35,374 bases of DNA from Acidobacteriota bacterium. GTDB lineage: Bacteria; Acidobacteriota; UBA6911. The notes beneath the pieces were generated by a model, which worked only from the letters and a program-made list of their open reading frames with translations, searched no databases and was not told the DNA's origin. Position 1 is the first letter of the stretch, and every line of letters begins with the position of its first letter. Below, one piece after another: positions 17,450 through 25,331 of this stretch. The position numbers were made by a program, and so were the translations under genes. Location of the stretch: the NCBI GenBank assembly GCA_016933615.1, contig JAFGAO010000182.1, positions 1 to 35,374 on the forward strand, read 5' to 3'.

Positions 17450-18025
17450 TTAGCACCAATCGGCCGGTGGCGGCAACAGCAGGCCGATCAGCTTCCGGGC
17501 GTTCTGCTTGGTTAAAGTGTTCCGTCCTGTAAAAAGAAACTCAAGAATCTGAATCAGCATCATTCCCATCAGCGCCGTGGAAAACAGCTCCGGATCCGCT
17601 TCATGGGCCGCCGCTTCTTCCCTGCCGCTCAGGGACTCCGCAATGATCGCCCTTTCCCTGACGTACTCCTCGATAAAATTGAAAAAGGGATACCCTTCCT
17701 CCGGCGAAAACATCATTCTGAAGACAAGCCGGATGCTGTTGGCATCCCTCTTGCAGTCGTTGAATTCCGAGGATACGAATTCGATCAGCCGATCCCGGAT
17801 CGGGCCGCAGGATTTGGAAAGCCGGAGAAGATTCTTCCGGGTATTGTCGAAAATGTCGAGCATGAGCTCCCGATACAGGTTCTCCTTGCCTTGAAAGTGA
17901 TAATAAAGAACCGGCTTGGTAACCCCCGCTTCCCGGCAGATCTCGCGGATCGTGCATCCGGCATACCCTTTCTCCGCGAAGAGCTTCATGGCTGCGTTGA
18001 TGATATTCTCTCTCGTGTCTTTCAT
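17450..18025 (-). CDS. TetR/AcrR-family repressor of the efflux operon
   Basis: The protein has 191 aa, the usual TetR size. The N-terminal DNA-binding domain reads ENIINAAMKLFAEKGYAGCTIREICREAGVTKPVLYYHF (residues about 5-45), with the helix-turn-helix in TIREICREAGVTKPVLYYHF. The remaining helical domain would bind an inducer and dimerise. It is first in the order tetR-tolC-MFP-RND on one strand, so it probably represses its own operon and is released by a pump substrate. The promoter predicted upstream contains a palindromic operator. From that promoter the mRNA would have only about 6 nt before the ATG, close to leaderless. Confidence 0.95.
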   Translation of the reverse strand: MKDTRENIINAAMKLFAEKGYAGCTIREICREAGVTKPVLYYHFQGKENLYRELMLDIFDNTRKNLLRLSKSCGPIRDRLIEFVSSEFNDCKRDANSIRLVFRMMFSPEEGYPFFNFIEEYVRERAIIAESLSGREEAAAHEADPELFSTALMGMMLIQILEFLFTGRNTLTKQNARKLIGLLLPPPADWC

Positions 18026-18037
18026 AATGGATCCGTA

Positions 18038-18065
18038 ACTATACCGGACGGTTTAGAAAAGTCAA
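18038..18065 (-). promoter_or_regulatory. tetR promoter with embedded operator
   Basis: On the minus strand TTGACT and TATAGT are separated by 16 nt, a good sigma-70 match. The palindrome TATACCGGACGGTTTA (plus strand 18040-18055, half-sites with one mismatch) fills the spacer and overlaps the -10 box, the classical position for a repressor that blocks RNA polymerase. It resembles the 17430-17445 palindrome: 12 of 16 positions agree when one is reversed. Confidence 0.7.
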
Positions 18066-18185
18066 AAGATTTTATTCCTTCTTCATCGAATTTTAACTGC
18101 AAATTAAGGAATTTTCGATTTAGCGGCGGATTTGCGCGCTTCAATGAAAAGGATCGGATGATGGATTTATAAAGTATACCGTATG

Positions 18186-19190
18186 TTATTCATTTTTCAG
18201 GGAACGCCCCATGAGTTCCCCGATGGCTGCCCCGGGTGCGATTTCGTCCCGCAGAATAAGGGAAACCTGCCGCGTTATCGGCATTTCAACTCTTTTAGCC
18301 GCGGCGAGCGCCAACGCAGCTGCCGTGGTTTTCACGCCTTCGGCCACCGAATGTGTAGACGCCAATATCTCCTGAAGCTTTCTCCCCCTGCCGAGCTCCA
18401 CACCGACACTGCGATTTCGGCTGAGATTTCCGGTGCACGTAAGAACCAGGTCGCCCAGCCCCGCCAATCCGGACAGGGTTTCCGCGCGAGCTCCGCAGGC
18501 ACGGCCCAACCGGGAAATTTCCGCCAATCCCCTCGTAATCAACGCGGCCATCGGATTATGACCCAAACCCAGGCCCTCGATAATTCCGGCCGCGATCGCT
18601 ATGACGTTCTTCACCGCGCCGCCGATTTCGGCGCCGGCAACGTCGGTCGAGGTGTAAAGCCGAAGCGAGCCCGATGAGAAGTCTTTCTGGATCCTCCCGG
18701 CCACCGCAGGGTCCTCGGAGGCCACCACGACCGCCGTGGGGCGACCGAGCGCGACTTCCGGAGCAAAGCTAGGCCCGGAGACGACGCCTACATGCGGATT
18801 AAAACGCTTCCCCACCACACTGTGAATGACTTCGCTCACCCGCAACCGACTATTTTCTTCCAGCCCCTTGGTCGCGCTTACCAGAGTCATTTCCGGCTGC
18901 AGATGAGGAAGCAGTCTTTCGTACAGGCTGCGGCAGACGTGCGACGGCATGACCGTCAGAACGTAGCGCGCGCCGGAAACTGCATCCGCGATGTCCGTTG
19001 TCGGCCGGATGGACTCCAGGAGTTTTATTCCGGGAAGATAGGGCCGGTTTTCCCCTGCGGATAGAATGCCGTCCGCCACTTCCCTTTCGTAAGCCCAGAG
19101 GCGCACTTCATGGTTCAATCCGGCCAGGTGCTGGGCCAATGCCGTTCCCCAGCTTCCGGCGCCTATCACTGCGACTGTGATTTTTTTCAA
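18186..19190 (-). CDS. gpsA: NAD(P)+ glycerol-3-phosphate dehydrogenase
   Basis: GpsA makes sn-glycerol 3-phosphate from dihydroxyacetone phosphate for phospholipid synthesis in the cytoplasm. I start it at the TTG at 19190 (KKITVAVIGAGSWGTALA) because GAGAGAGG lies 8 nt upstream and this gives the family's normal N-terminus; the open frame begins at another TTG six codons earlier without such a site. It has the dinucleotide loop GAGSWG (10-15), VMPSHVCRS, SATKGLE, VVSGPSFAPEVA and the catalytic-lysine segment GAVKNVIAIAAG. Length is about 334 aa, as expected. It runs towards tetR on the same strand with a 160-nt gap. Confidence 0.96.
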   Translation of the reverse strand: MKKITVAVIGAGSWGTALAQHLAGLNHEVRLWAYEREVADGILSAGENRPYLPGIKLLESIRPTTDIADAVSGARYVLTVMPSHVCRSLYERLLPHLQPEMTLVSATKGLEENSRLRVSEVIHSVVGKRFNPHVGVVSGPSFAPEVALGRPTAVVVASEDPAVAGRIQKDFSSGSLRLYTSTDVAGAEIGGAVKNVIAIAAGIIEGLGLGHNPMAALITRGLAEISRLGRACGARAETLSGLAGLGDLVLTCTGNLSRNRSVGVELGRGRKLQEILASTHSVAEGVKTTAAALALAAAKRVEMPITRQVSLILRDEIAPGAAIGELMGRSLKNE

Positions 19191-19372
19191 CCCGGCAACC
19201 TCTCTCAAAATACGTTAAATGTTGCGCGTTGAGCGTCGCACCCTAAAAAGAAAAGCATCGTTGAACGTTGAAGGCCTTCTGTCTTCTGTCTTCAAGGGTA
19301 CAGCCTTCTGCTTTTATATAGTAATATTCCTTCCGATAGTTTTTATTTTAATAATCTGCAATGAGGGACGGA

Positions 19373-20188
19373 ATGTTCAAAAGGCAAAAAGAGGGATCGG
19401 TCGTCTGCCCCTACTGCGGCAAGCTGGTGGGAGTCAACGATTCCGAGTGCTGGAACTGCGGCAGGCGCAACCCGGGCATGTGGGGCTTTGCCCCCTTGCT
19501 GCGCCGTTTCGGTTACAACCTGAGCTTTGTCTCGATTGTGACCTGGGCCTGCGCCGGCCTCTTCATCGCCACCCTGCTTTATGACCCGCGCGGTATCCGG
19601 CCGGGAGGGATGTCGTTGATTCAGCCCAGTTCCGTCAGCCTTTTTATGTTCGGTGCCAGTGGAAGCATTCCTGTCTTCGAGGCCGGCAGGTGGTGGACAC
19701 TCCTCAGTGCCTCTTGGCTTCACGGCGGCGTATTGCATATTCTTTTCAACATGCTGTGGATTCGCCAGCTCGCACCCGCAACGTGTGAGTTGTTTGGAAC
19801 CTCCCGTACGGTGATTATTTACACCGCCTCCTCCATCACAGGGTTCCTGCTCAGTACTGTCGCAGGAATTCCGCTGACGATCGGCGCCTCTGCTCCCATC
19901 TTTGGGCTACTGGGCGCATTGGTTGCCTATGGACGCAGGGGCGGGAGCAGCCGCATAAGCGGCCAGGCCATGACTTACGCCGTGATTTTGTTTGTTTTCG
20001 GATTTCTTGTTCCGGGCATAGACAATGCCGCTCATCTGGGAGGTTTCGCGGGCGGCTTTGCCGTTGCGTGGTTACTGAATCCGTTTCAGGAGGAAAGAGC
20101 GGAACATTTCATTGCTGCCGCCGTCTGTCTTGCGGCGACAGCCCTGTCCATTGTCGTGTCTTTTATCCATACACCCGGCTTGCGATGA
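19373..20188 (+). CDS. rhomboid-family intramembrane serine protease with zinc ribbon
   Basis: The protein has 271 aa from the ATG at 19373, chosen because GAGGGA lies about 5 nt upstream; an ATG at 19361 is possible. The N-terminus carries a C4 zinc-ribbon pattern (CPYC at 12-15, CWNC at 26-29), then about six membrane helices. Rhomboid motifs are visible: HGGVLHILFN (117-126), the catalytic serine S173 in GASAPIFGLLG, and the catalytic histidine H221 in NAAHLGGFAGG. The motif has GASA where most rhomboids have GxSG. The serine and histidine remain, so it may be active. The DNA between gpsA and this gene (19209-19360) contains a duplicated CTTCTGT but no gene. The substrate is unknown. Confidence 0.9.
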   Translation: MFKRQKEGSVVCPYCGKLVGVNDSECWNCGRRNPGMWGFAPLLRRFGYNLSFVSIVTWACAGLFIATLLYDPRGIRPGGMSLIQPSSVSLFMFGASGSIPVFEAGRWWTLLSASWLHGGVLHILFNMLWIRQLAPATCELFGTSRTVIIYTASSITGFLLSTVAGIPLTIGASAPIFGLLGALVAYGRRGGSSRISGQAMTYAVILFVFGFLVPGIDNAAHLGGFAGGFAVAWLLNPFQEERAEHFIAAAVCLAATALSIVVSFIHTPGLR

Positions 20189-20204
20189 ACCGGCGCCTAA
20201 TCCG

Positions 20205-21236
20205 TCATCCTCCAAGGCTGATCATTTCGATCTTTTTCTTCGAATTGGGCCGGTATTCGCCCGAATTCATCGCCTCCAGGCGCTCTTCCGAATAGCGGTC
20301 CCGTCTGGCGCTCCAGAGCGAACGGATGGCTGCCACAAGTTCCCCGTCGGTCGCGCCTCCCCGCAGCAGGCGTTTCAGGTCAAATCCCTTGTCCGAAAAC
20401 AGGCACAGCACCAGCTTCCCGTCCGCCGTGAGGCGCGCCCTGGTGCAGCCCCGGCAGAACGGTTCGGTAACGGAGGCGATGATCCCGACATTCCCCGCGC
20501 CGTCCCGGAAGCGGTAATCGACGCTGGGTGCGCTTTCGTCGTTCCTTGCGCCCTCATCCAGCGGGAAAAGCTTTCTGATGGCTTGGAGGATCTCGCCCTT
20601 GGGAACCATAAGGTCGGAAACCCAGTTGTTGGAATTTCCTACGTCCATGTACTCGATGAATCGTATCGGATAGCCGTTCTTTCGGGCGAACGCCACCAGC
20701 TCGATTATGTCGTCATCATTGACGCCCCGCTGAATGACGGAATTCAGCTTTATCGGACTCAATCCGCAAAGGGTGGCTTGCTTCAGCCCGGAAAGGACGT
20801 TGTCGAGGCCGTCTTTGCGGGTCAGACGGTGGAATTTTCCCCGATCAAGAGTGTCGAGGCTGGCGTTGATCCTTTTCAATCCCGCTTTTGCCAGCCCTCG
20901 GGCCTGTTCCGCCAGCAATGAAGCATTCGTTGTAAGGGAAAGATCCTTCAGTCCGTCGACATGCGAAATCTGTCCAACCAGAAATTCCAGGTTATGCCGC
21001 ATCAGCGGTTCGCCGCCGGTAAGGCGAATCTCCTCGACGCCCAGCCCGACAAAAAGGCCCGCCAGCCGGGTAATCTCTTCAAAGGTCAGTATTTCGTGCC
21101 GGTCGATCCACGCGTACTTTTCGAGCGGCATGCAGTATTGGCAGCGGAAATTGCACCGGTCCGTAACCGAAATTCTCAGGTCCTTGAGCGGACGGCCGAG
21201 AGCGTCCGTCAGTCCCCCATCCGTGTTCCTGTCCAT
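20205..21236 (-). CDS. moaA: GTP 3',8-cyclase (molybdenum cofactor biosynthesis)
   Basis: MoaA is the radical-SAM enzyme for the first step of molybdenum cofactor synthesis, converting GTP to the cyclic precursor together with MoaC. The 343-aa protein has the radical-SAM cluster motif CNFRCQYC (C28, C32, C35) and LTGGEPLMR. The second cluster is CRGC...C (C261, C264, C278), and the protein ends in the characteristic di-glycine (ISLGG). No other moa gene is in the window. The start at 21236 is supported by homology of the N-terminus (LGRPLKDLRISVTDRCNFRC) rather than by its ribosome binding site, which sits unusually close. It is divergent from the PUDP-like gene and convergent with the rhomboid gene. 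Confidence 0.96.
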   Translation of the reverse strand: MDRNTDGGLTDALGRPLKDLRISVTDRCNFRCQYCMPLEKYAWIDRHEILTFEEITRLAGLFVGLGVEEIRLTGGEPLMRHNLEFLVGQISHVDGLKDLSLTTNASLLAEQARGLAKAGLKRINASLDTLDRGKFHRLTRKDGLDNVLSGLKQATLCGLSPIKLNSVIQRGVNDDDIIELVAFARKNGYPIRFIEYMDVGNSNNWVSDLMVPKGEILQAIRKLFPLDEGARNDESAPSVDYRFRDGAGNVGIIASVTEPFCRGCTRARLTADGKLVLCLFSDKGFDLKRLLRGGATDGELVAAIRSLWSARRDRYSEERLEAMNSGEYRPNSKKKIEMISLGG

Positions 21237-21272
21237 CCCTCACTCATTCCTCAAGACCATTGGCGAATTTAC

Positions 21273-21300
21273 ATGATAGCACGCCCGGTGCGCGGGTCAT
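21273..21300 (-). promoter_or_regulatory. candidate moaA promoter
   Basis: On the minus strand ATGACC and an extended -10 TGCTATCAT are spaced by 16 nt, about 37 nt before the moaA start. I see no large conserved structure resembling a molybdenum-cofactor riboswitch in the short leader. Confidence 0.4.
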
Positions 21301-21431
21301 CCCGAAAATTGATACGGCGGTCTTCCATTCCCCCGCGAGGCAAAAATTCCGCAAGTTTGGGGCTCCCCGGTTCCATTTTAAACAGGTTGAGGTATCATGC
21401 ATACCCGATGCTTTATGGGAAGGGACTCATA

Positions 21432-22139
21432 ATGACGCACTCCATTTCTCATGTTATTTTCGATATGGACGGTCTCCTGTTGGACACGGAGCCTTTTTAT
21501 ACGGAAGCTCACGAGATGCTGGCCGCACGATACGGCAAGGTTTTCGACTGGACCGTCAAAAAGAAAATGATCGGTCTTCCCGCCCACGCTTCGGCCCGCG
21601 CCATGATCGATGCCCTCGAGCTGCCTCTTTCCGTCGAGCAATACCTGGAAATGAGGGCGCCTTTGCTGGAGGCCCTTTTCCCGAAAGCGGAACCTATGCC
21701 CGGCGCCGTCGGTCTGACCCGGCGCTTCGAGGGCATGTCCATTCCCCAGGCGGTGGCGACCAGCTCCACCCGGCATCATTACGATCTCAAAACCATCCGG
21801 CACGGTGAGTGGTTCCGCATCTTCAGCATCGTCCTTACAGGAGACAATCCGGGCATCAAAAAAGGAAAGCCGGCCCCGGACATCTTTCTCCTCGCCGCGA
21901 GAATGCTCGGGGTCTCCACGGAACATTGCCTTGTCCTGGAAGATTCTCCCGCGGGCATAGAAGCCGCCCGCGAGGCGGGCATGTACGCCGTAGCGGTACC
22001 GGATCCCAATATGCCCGACAGCGACTATGGACGGGCCCACCAGGTTATCCGTAGCCTGGAGGATTTTGATTTCGCTTCCTGGAGATTCAACCCCCCTTCG
22101 GGATTCGCCGCGGCAACCACGACGCCCTCATTAGGATAA
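21432..22139 (+). CDS. HAD phosphatase, PUDP/HDHD1-like
   Basis: The 235-aa protein resembles eukaryotic pseudouridine-5'-phosphatase (HDHD1/PUDP) along its length: FDMDGLLLDTE (motif I, D11 and D13), ATSS (motif II), KPAPDIFL (motif III lysine) and LEDSPAGIEAAREAGM (motif IV). The MPGA and LEDF segments also agree with my memory of that protein. Pseudouridine 5'-phosphate or a related sugar phosphate is the expected substrate, but HAD specificity cannot be read from motifs alone. The ATG at 21432 has GGAAGGG 7 nt upstream; the much longer ORF-track version starts inside antisense moaA DNA and is not real at its N-terminus. The last 20 or so residues after RSLEDFDFASW are low in recognisable structure. 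Confidence 0.88.
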   Translation: MTHSISHVIFDMDGLLLDTEPFYTEAHEMLAARYGKVFDWTVKKKMIGLPAHASARAMIDALELPLSVEQYLEMRAPLLEALFPKAEPMPGAVGLTRRFEGMSIPQAVATSSTRHHYDLKTIRHGEWFRIFSIVLTGDNPGIKKGKPAPDIFLLAARMLGVSTEHCLVLEDSPAGIEAAREAGMYAVAVPDPNMPDSDYGRAHQVIRSLEDFDFASWRFNPPSGFAAATTTPSLG

Positions 22140-22169
22140 TCCGCGAATTTTTCAGGCGGGAGTTGTCCA

Positions 22170-22228
22170 AATAAAAACGGGGGCGGGCATCTTGCTTCAA
22201 GAACAGCCCTTACTCTCCCGTCCTTATT
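22170..22228. terminator. bidirectional terminator between convergent genes
   Basis: An imperfect hairpin has arms AATAAAAACGGG and CCCGTCCTTATT around about 35 nt that contain a smaller GGGC/GCCC stem. It lies exactly between the ends of the PUDP-like gene and the glycosyltransferase gene. T-rich tracts follow on both strands (TTATTTT on plus, GTTTTTATTT on minus), so it could end transcription from both sides. Confidence 0.55.
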
Positions 22229-23326
22229 TTATCCAGCCATGCTGCAAATCCTGCCGGCCGCGACCGAATCGCCGCCATGGCGCAGCGGCGCCTTCCCCTC
22301 CGGGCGGGTCCAGATACGTTCCAGGCTGGATTCGAGATTCCCGATATAAAGGTCCGATGCGGGTATGTGAAGATGCTTCAGGTGGCGCCGGATTCCGGCT
22401 TCCAGAACTTCAAACTCGGGGAAATCGCTGCGATCGGCATAGATCAGCGGTTTGCGGTTGACCACGCAGTCCGACAGGATCCCGAAACCGGGTTTCGATA
22501 CAACGGCGTCCACGGAAGCGACGATATCGGAAAACGGGAACTGCTCCCGCAGCAGGGTATGGATGTTACACCGGCTCCAGGAAAGCGGATGAACGGTGAA
22601 GAATTCATAGTCTTTCAACCGCTCTATCCGGTCCAGGGCCTGCCCGCTCCAGGAAAGGCTCGTAAACGAAATGAGAATCCATTTTTTCCTCATATCGCAG
22701 CGAACTAATCCGGCTATGGCATCCCGCCGGTATTTTCCGGGAGAAGCGACAAGCGGGATGTCCTCAATGACCGGAAACGCCTCCATCGAGTCGCTGAAAG
22801 GCAGCCTCAGCAGCAGATCCGTCTTCCCGTAGGCCTCGCGGATCCTGTCGACTATGCCCGCCCACCGGGGATCCCTTCCGGTAAAACCGGCGTAGATCCA
22901 GTCCCATCCGAAATTTCCGACCGCCATCCGCGGAACGCCCGCTTTCGCCGCGGCTTCCAGAGGAAGGTCTGGAATGTCGCAGATCACCAGGTCGACGCCG
23001 CTCTCCTGCAGGTACCGGATCTCCCGCTCGATCCGCTCTTCCCTCCGGTCAAAAAGCCGTTCGAGGCGGTTTAAGGTTGCGGGTACATCCACGCGTATGG
23101 AGTCCTTCTGAACCATTCCCAGATCGAAGGCATCATTACGGAAGCTGTTCGGTGCGCTGCTGATGCGGTTGAAAAGGAATTCCTGCGGCAGGCCGCTGAC
23201 AACATCAACGGTTAAATCCGGATCCAGGCGATTGAGGGCCCGGATGATGTCGCAGGACCGGACTCCATGCCCGTAGCCGTGGGCGCTGACGTAATAGGCA
23301 ATGACTTTTTTCTTGGAATTTCCCAC
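22229..23326 (-). CDS. MurG/ARA1-like GT-B glycosyltransferase
   Basis: The protein has 365 aa. The N-terminal half begins YYVSAHGYGHGVRS, a glycine-rich loop like that in MurG and in the glycosyltransferase-like part of plant L-arabinokinase. The C-terminal half has VSKPGFGILSDCVVNRKPLIY followed by FPEFEVL, also close to that arabinokinase region and to the MurG donor-site loop. No kinase domain is attached here. No membrane segments are seen. The acceptor and nucleotide-sugar donor are unknown. It starts with GTG at 23326, only 2 nt after GAGG. The intergenic DNA up to trxB is bounded by an inverted repeat that could hide this site (23329-23489). Confidence 0.85.
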   Translation of the reverse strand: MGNSKKKVIAYYVSAHGYGHGVRSCDIIRALNRLDPDLTVDVVSGLPQEFLFNRISSAPNSFRNDAFDLGMVQKDSIRVDVPATLNRLERLFDRREERIEREIRYLQESGVDLVICDIPDLPLEAAAKAGVPRMAVGNFGWDWIYAGFTGRDPRWAGIVDRIREAYGKTDLLLRLPFSDSMEAFPVIEDIPLVASPGKYRRDAIAGLVRCDMRKKWILISFTSLSWSGQALDRIERLKDYEFFTVHPLSWSRCNIHTLLREQFPFSDIVASVDAVVSKPGFGILSDCVVNRKPLIYADRSDFPEFEVLEAGIRRHLKHLHIPASDLYIGNLESSLERIWTRPEGKAPLRHGGDSVAAGRICSMAG

Positions 23327-23328
23327 GA

Positions 23329-23489
23329 CCTCAATTCCGTTACTGCGACGTATGAAAAGTCCGATGCCAATGGATCAAGACAAGCGAACGAGTGAGGATC
23401 CAATTTCACCTAAGTCGAGAGCAACGCCTGTAAGCCGTTATTTATTGATAGGCAAACAATTTAGGGATTCTTGAGCTCTGGAATTGAGG
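23329..23489 (-). promoter_or_regulatory. trxB-glycosyltransferase intergenic inverted repeat
   Basis: In the minus-strand transcript CCTCAATTCC follows the trxB stop codon directly and its perfect 10-nt complement GGAATTGAGG ends 2 nt before the glycosyltransferase GTG. Pairing would sequester the GAGG of that start. Between the arms lie 141 nt without a gene. Whether the helix forms is untested. Confidence 0.4.
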
Positions 23490-24431
23490 CTATGATTGCG
23501 TGCCGCGCCCGTCCAGCCAGCGTTCCGCCGTCAAAGCGGCCATGCATCCGAAGCCCGCCGCCGTAATGGCCTGCCGGTAATGGCGGTCGTGCACGTCCCC
23601 TGCGGCGAAGACTCCCTCCATGCTGGTTTCCACGCCGTTTTGCGTCACGATGTACCCCTTTTCATCCAGTTCGAGGACGCCCCCCAGGAATTCCGTATTC
23701 GGATGGTGCCCGATACCCATGAAGACGCCGGATACGGGCTCCACTCCCTCTTGCCCGGTTACCGTGTTTTTGAGCTTGACCGCCTTGAGAACTTCGTCGC
23801 CTTCATATCCCGTAATGACGGTATTCCAGAGAAACCGGATTTTGGGATTGTTGCGGGCCCGGTCCTGCATTATTTTGCTGGCCTTCAATGCATCCCGTCT
23901 ATGCACGACCGTCACCTTTGAAGCATGATGCGTCAGCGTCAGCGCCTCCTCCATGGCCGAATCACCGCCCCCTGCAACCATGACTTCCTGGTTGCGGAAA
24001 AACATCCCGTCACAAACGGCGCAGGCGGAGAGCCCCCGGTTGCGGAATTTCTCTTCCCCGGGAAGTGCGAGCCATTTCGCCGCTGCGCCCGTTGCGATAA
24101 TGACCGAACGCGTTTCATGCCAGCCGGATTGGGAACGGATTCTGAATGGCCCGCCGGGCTTGAAATCCGCCTCAAGAGCATCCTCTTCGATCATTTCCGT
24201 CTCGAAGCGAAGCGCCTGTTTTTTCATCATTTCCATCAAATCCGGGCCCTGCACCCCGTCGGGAAAGCCGGGGAAATTTTCCACGTCCGTGGTGAACATG
24301 AGCTGGCCGCCGGGCATCTGTTGCCCCCTTGGTTCCGACGCAAGAATGACCGGAGACAGGTTTGCGCGCGCAGCGTATATGGCTGCGGTGTACCCTGCAG
24401 GCCCTGATCCGACAATAATTACATTGTGCAT
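23490..24431 (-). CDS. trxB: thioredoxin-disulfide reductase
   Basis: TrxB reduces thioredoxin with NADPH through FAD and a redox disulfide. The 313-aa protein has the FAD-binding loop GSGPAG (8-13), the redox motif CAVC (137-140) followed by DG, the NADPH-binding loop GGGDSAMEEA with HRRD, and the FAD-closing segment AAGDVHDRHYRQAITAAGFG. All are intact, as expected for the low-molecular-weight bacterial enzyme. The ATG at 24431 has AAGGTG 5 nt upstream. The glycosyltransferase lies downstream on the same strand after 163 nt. No thioredoxin gene is in the window. Confidence 0.97.
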   Translation of the reverse strand: MHNVIIVGSGPAGYTAAIYAARANLSPVILASEPRGQQMPGGQLMFTTDVENFPGFPDGVQGPDLMEMMKKQALRFETEMIEEDALEADFKPGGPFRIRSQSGWHETRSVIIATGAAAKWLALPGEEKFRNRGLSACAVCDGMFFRNQEVMVAGGGDSAMEEALTLTHHASKVTVVHRRDALKASKIMQDRARNNPKIRFLWNTVITGYEGDEVLKAVKLKNTVTGQEGVEPVSGVFMGIGHHPNTEFLGGVLELDEKGYIVTQNGVETSMEGVFAAGDVHDRHYRQAITAAGFGCMAALTAERWLDGRGTQS

Positions 24432-24470
24432 GGCGTCACCTTAAGAAAATTCCTGTTACAAAACCTTTAG

Positions 24471-24499
24471 ATTATAAGCAATTCAGCCGGATTTTGAAA
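24471..24499 (-). promoter_or_regulatory. candidate trxB promoter
   Basis: A perfect -10 box TATAAT lies on the minus strand about 40 nt before the trxB start, with TTTCAA 17 nt upstream as a weak -35. The rest of the 187-nt divergent gap to the next gene shows nothing I can name. Confidence 0.45.
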
Positions 24500-24618
24500 C
24501 GCAATCCATACGCCGTTCTAAATTCGTCCCGCGTTCCATAAACCGCATTGTGCCCGAAAATTTTTCATGATCCGTTTCCCGCCCGGTTTTCACATTATCC
24601 GGTTGAAAGGAGCTCAAC

Positions 24619-25290
24619 ATGAAAACCGACGTAAAATTGCACATTCGTGAAAACAGGGGCCTGCTGGCGATTCCCGAAAAAAAAGCCCTGAACCTGCTGG
24701 CCCGAAACATGCCGCGGTGGATTCATTCCGACCATATGACTCTTCTCGGGCTTTTCGCGATGATTGCAGCCGGCGCAAGTTTCTGGATGTCCGGGATCCA
24801 TAAACCGGTCCTTTTCCTTGTCGTTTTCTTTCTGGCCGTCAACTGGTTCGGAGACAGCCTGGACGGCACGCTGGCACGCTTCCGCAACCGGCAGCGTCCG
24901 CGCTACGGATACTACGTGGATCACGTTATCGACCTGATCGGCACGGCAGCCCTGCTGGGCGGGATCGCTCTGTCCGGATACATGAGCCCGATCATGGCCG
25001 TGGCGCTGCTTGCCGCATTCGCACTGGTCGAAGCGGAAGTTTTTCTAGCCACGCATGTACGGCAGGTCTTCCGTCTGGCCACATTCGGTTTCGGCCCTAC
25101 CGAACTGCGGGTCGTTCTGTCTGCCGGTGCGCTGGTCCTCATGGTCCATCCGTATGTTCAAATCGGCGGGTTTGGACCTTACCTGCTCTTTGACGTGGGC
25201 GGAGCCCTGGCGATTGCGGGTCTTATAACGGCTTTCACATTCTCGTCGATCCGAAACACACGCATCCTGTATCAGATGGAAACCCGGTAG
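24619..25290 (+). CDS. CDP-alcohol phosphatidyltransferase family protein
   Basis: This 223-aa inner-membrane enzyme should transfer a phosphatidyl or similar group from a CDP-alcohol to an acceptor alcohol. The family motif is complete: D79-x2-D82-G83-x2-A86-R87-x9-G97-x3-D101-x3-D105 (GDSLDGTLARF...GYYVDHVID). There are about six membrane helices. The N-terminal extension (MKTDVKLHIRENRGLL) is longer than in PgsA or PssA, and the protein matches neither closely by eye, so the acceptor is unknown. The ATG has AAAGGAG 6 nt upstream. It leads a compact three-gene plus-strand cluster with the GtrA-like and START-like genes. Confidence 0.9.
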   Translation: MKTDVKLHIRENRGLLAIPEKKALNLLARNMPRWIHSDHMTLLGLFAMIAAGASFWMSGIHKPVLFLVVFFLAVNWFGDSLDGTLARFRNRQRPRYGYYVDHVIDLIGTAALLGGIALSGYMSPIMAVALLAAFALVEAEVFLATHVRQVFRLATFGFGPTELRVVLSAGALVLMVHPYVQIGGFGPYLLFDVGGALAIAGLITAFTFSSIRNTRILYQMETR

Positions 25291-25331
25291 AGCACACGAA
25301 CGACCTATTGGAAATTACCCGGATTACCGAC

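Noticed and set aside
18175-18181. TATACCG near the end of gpsA as a third TetR operator
   Set aside because: Only a half-site is present; no paired CGGTATA follows.
20961-21431. N-terminal extension of the plus-strand HAD ORF
   Set aside because: It is antisense to the start of moaA; GGAAGGG before the ATG at 21432 marks the real start.
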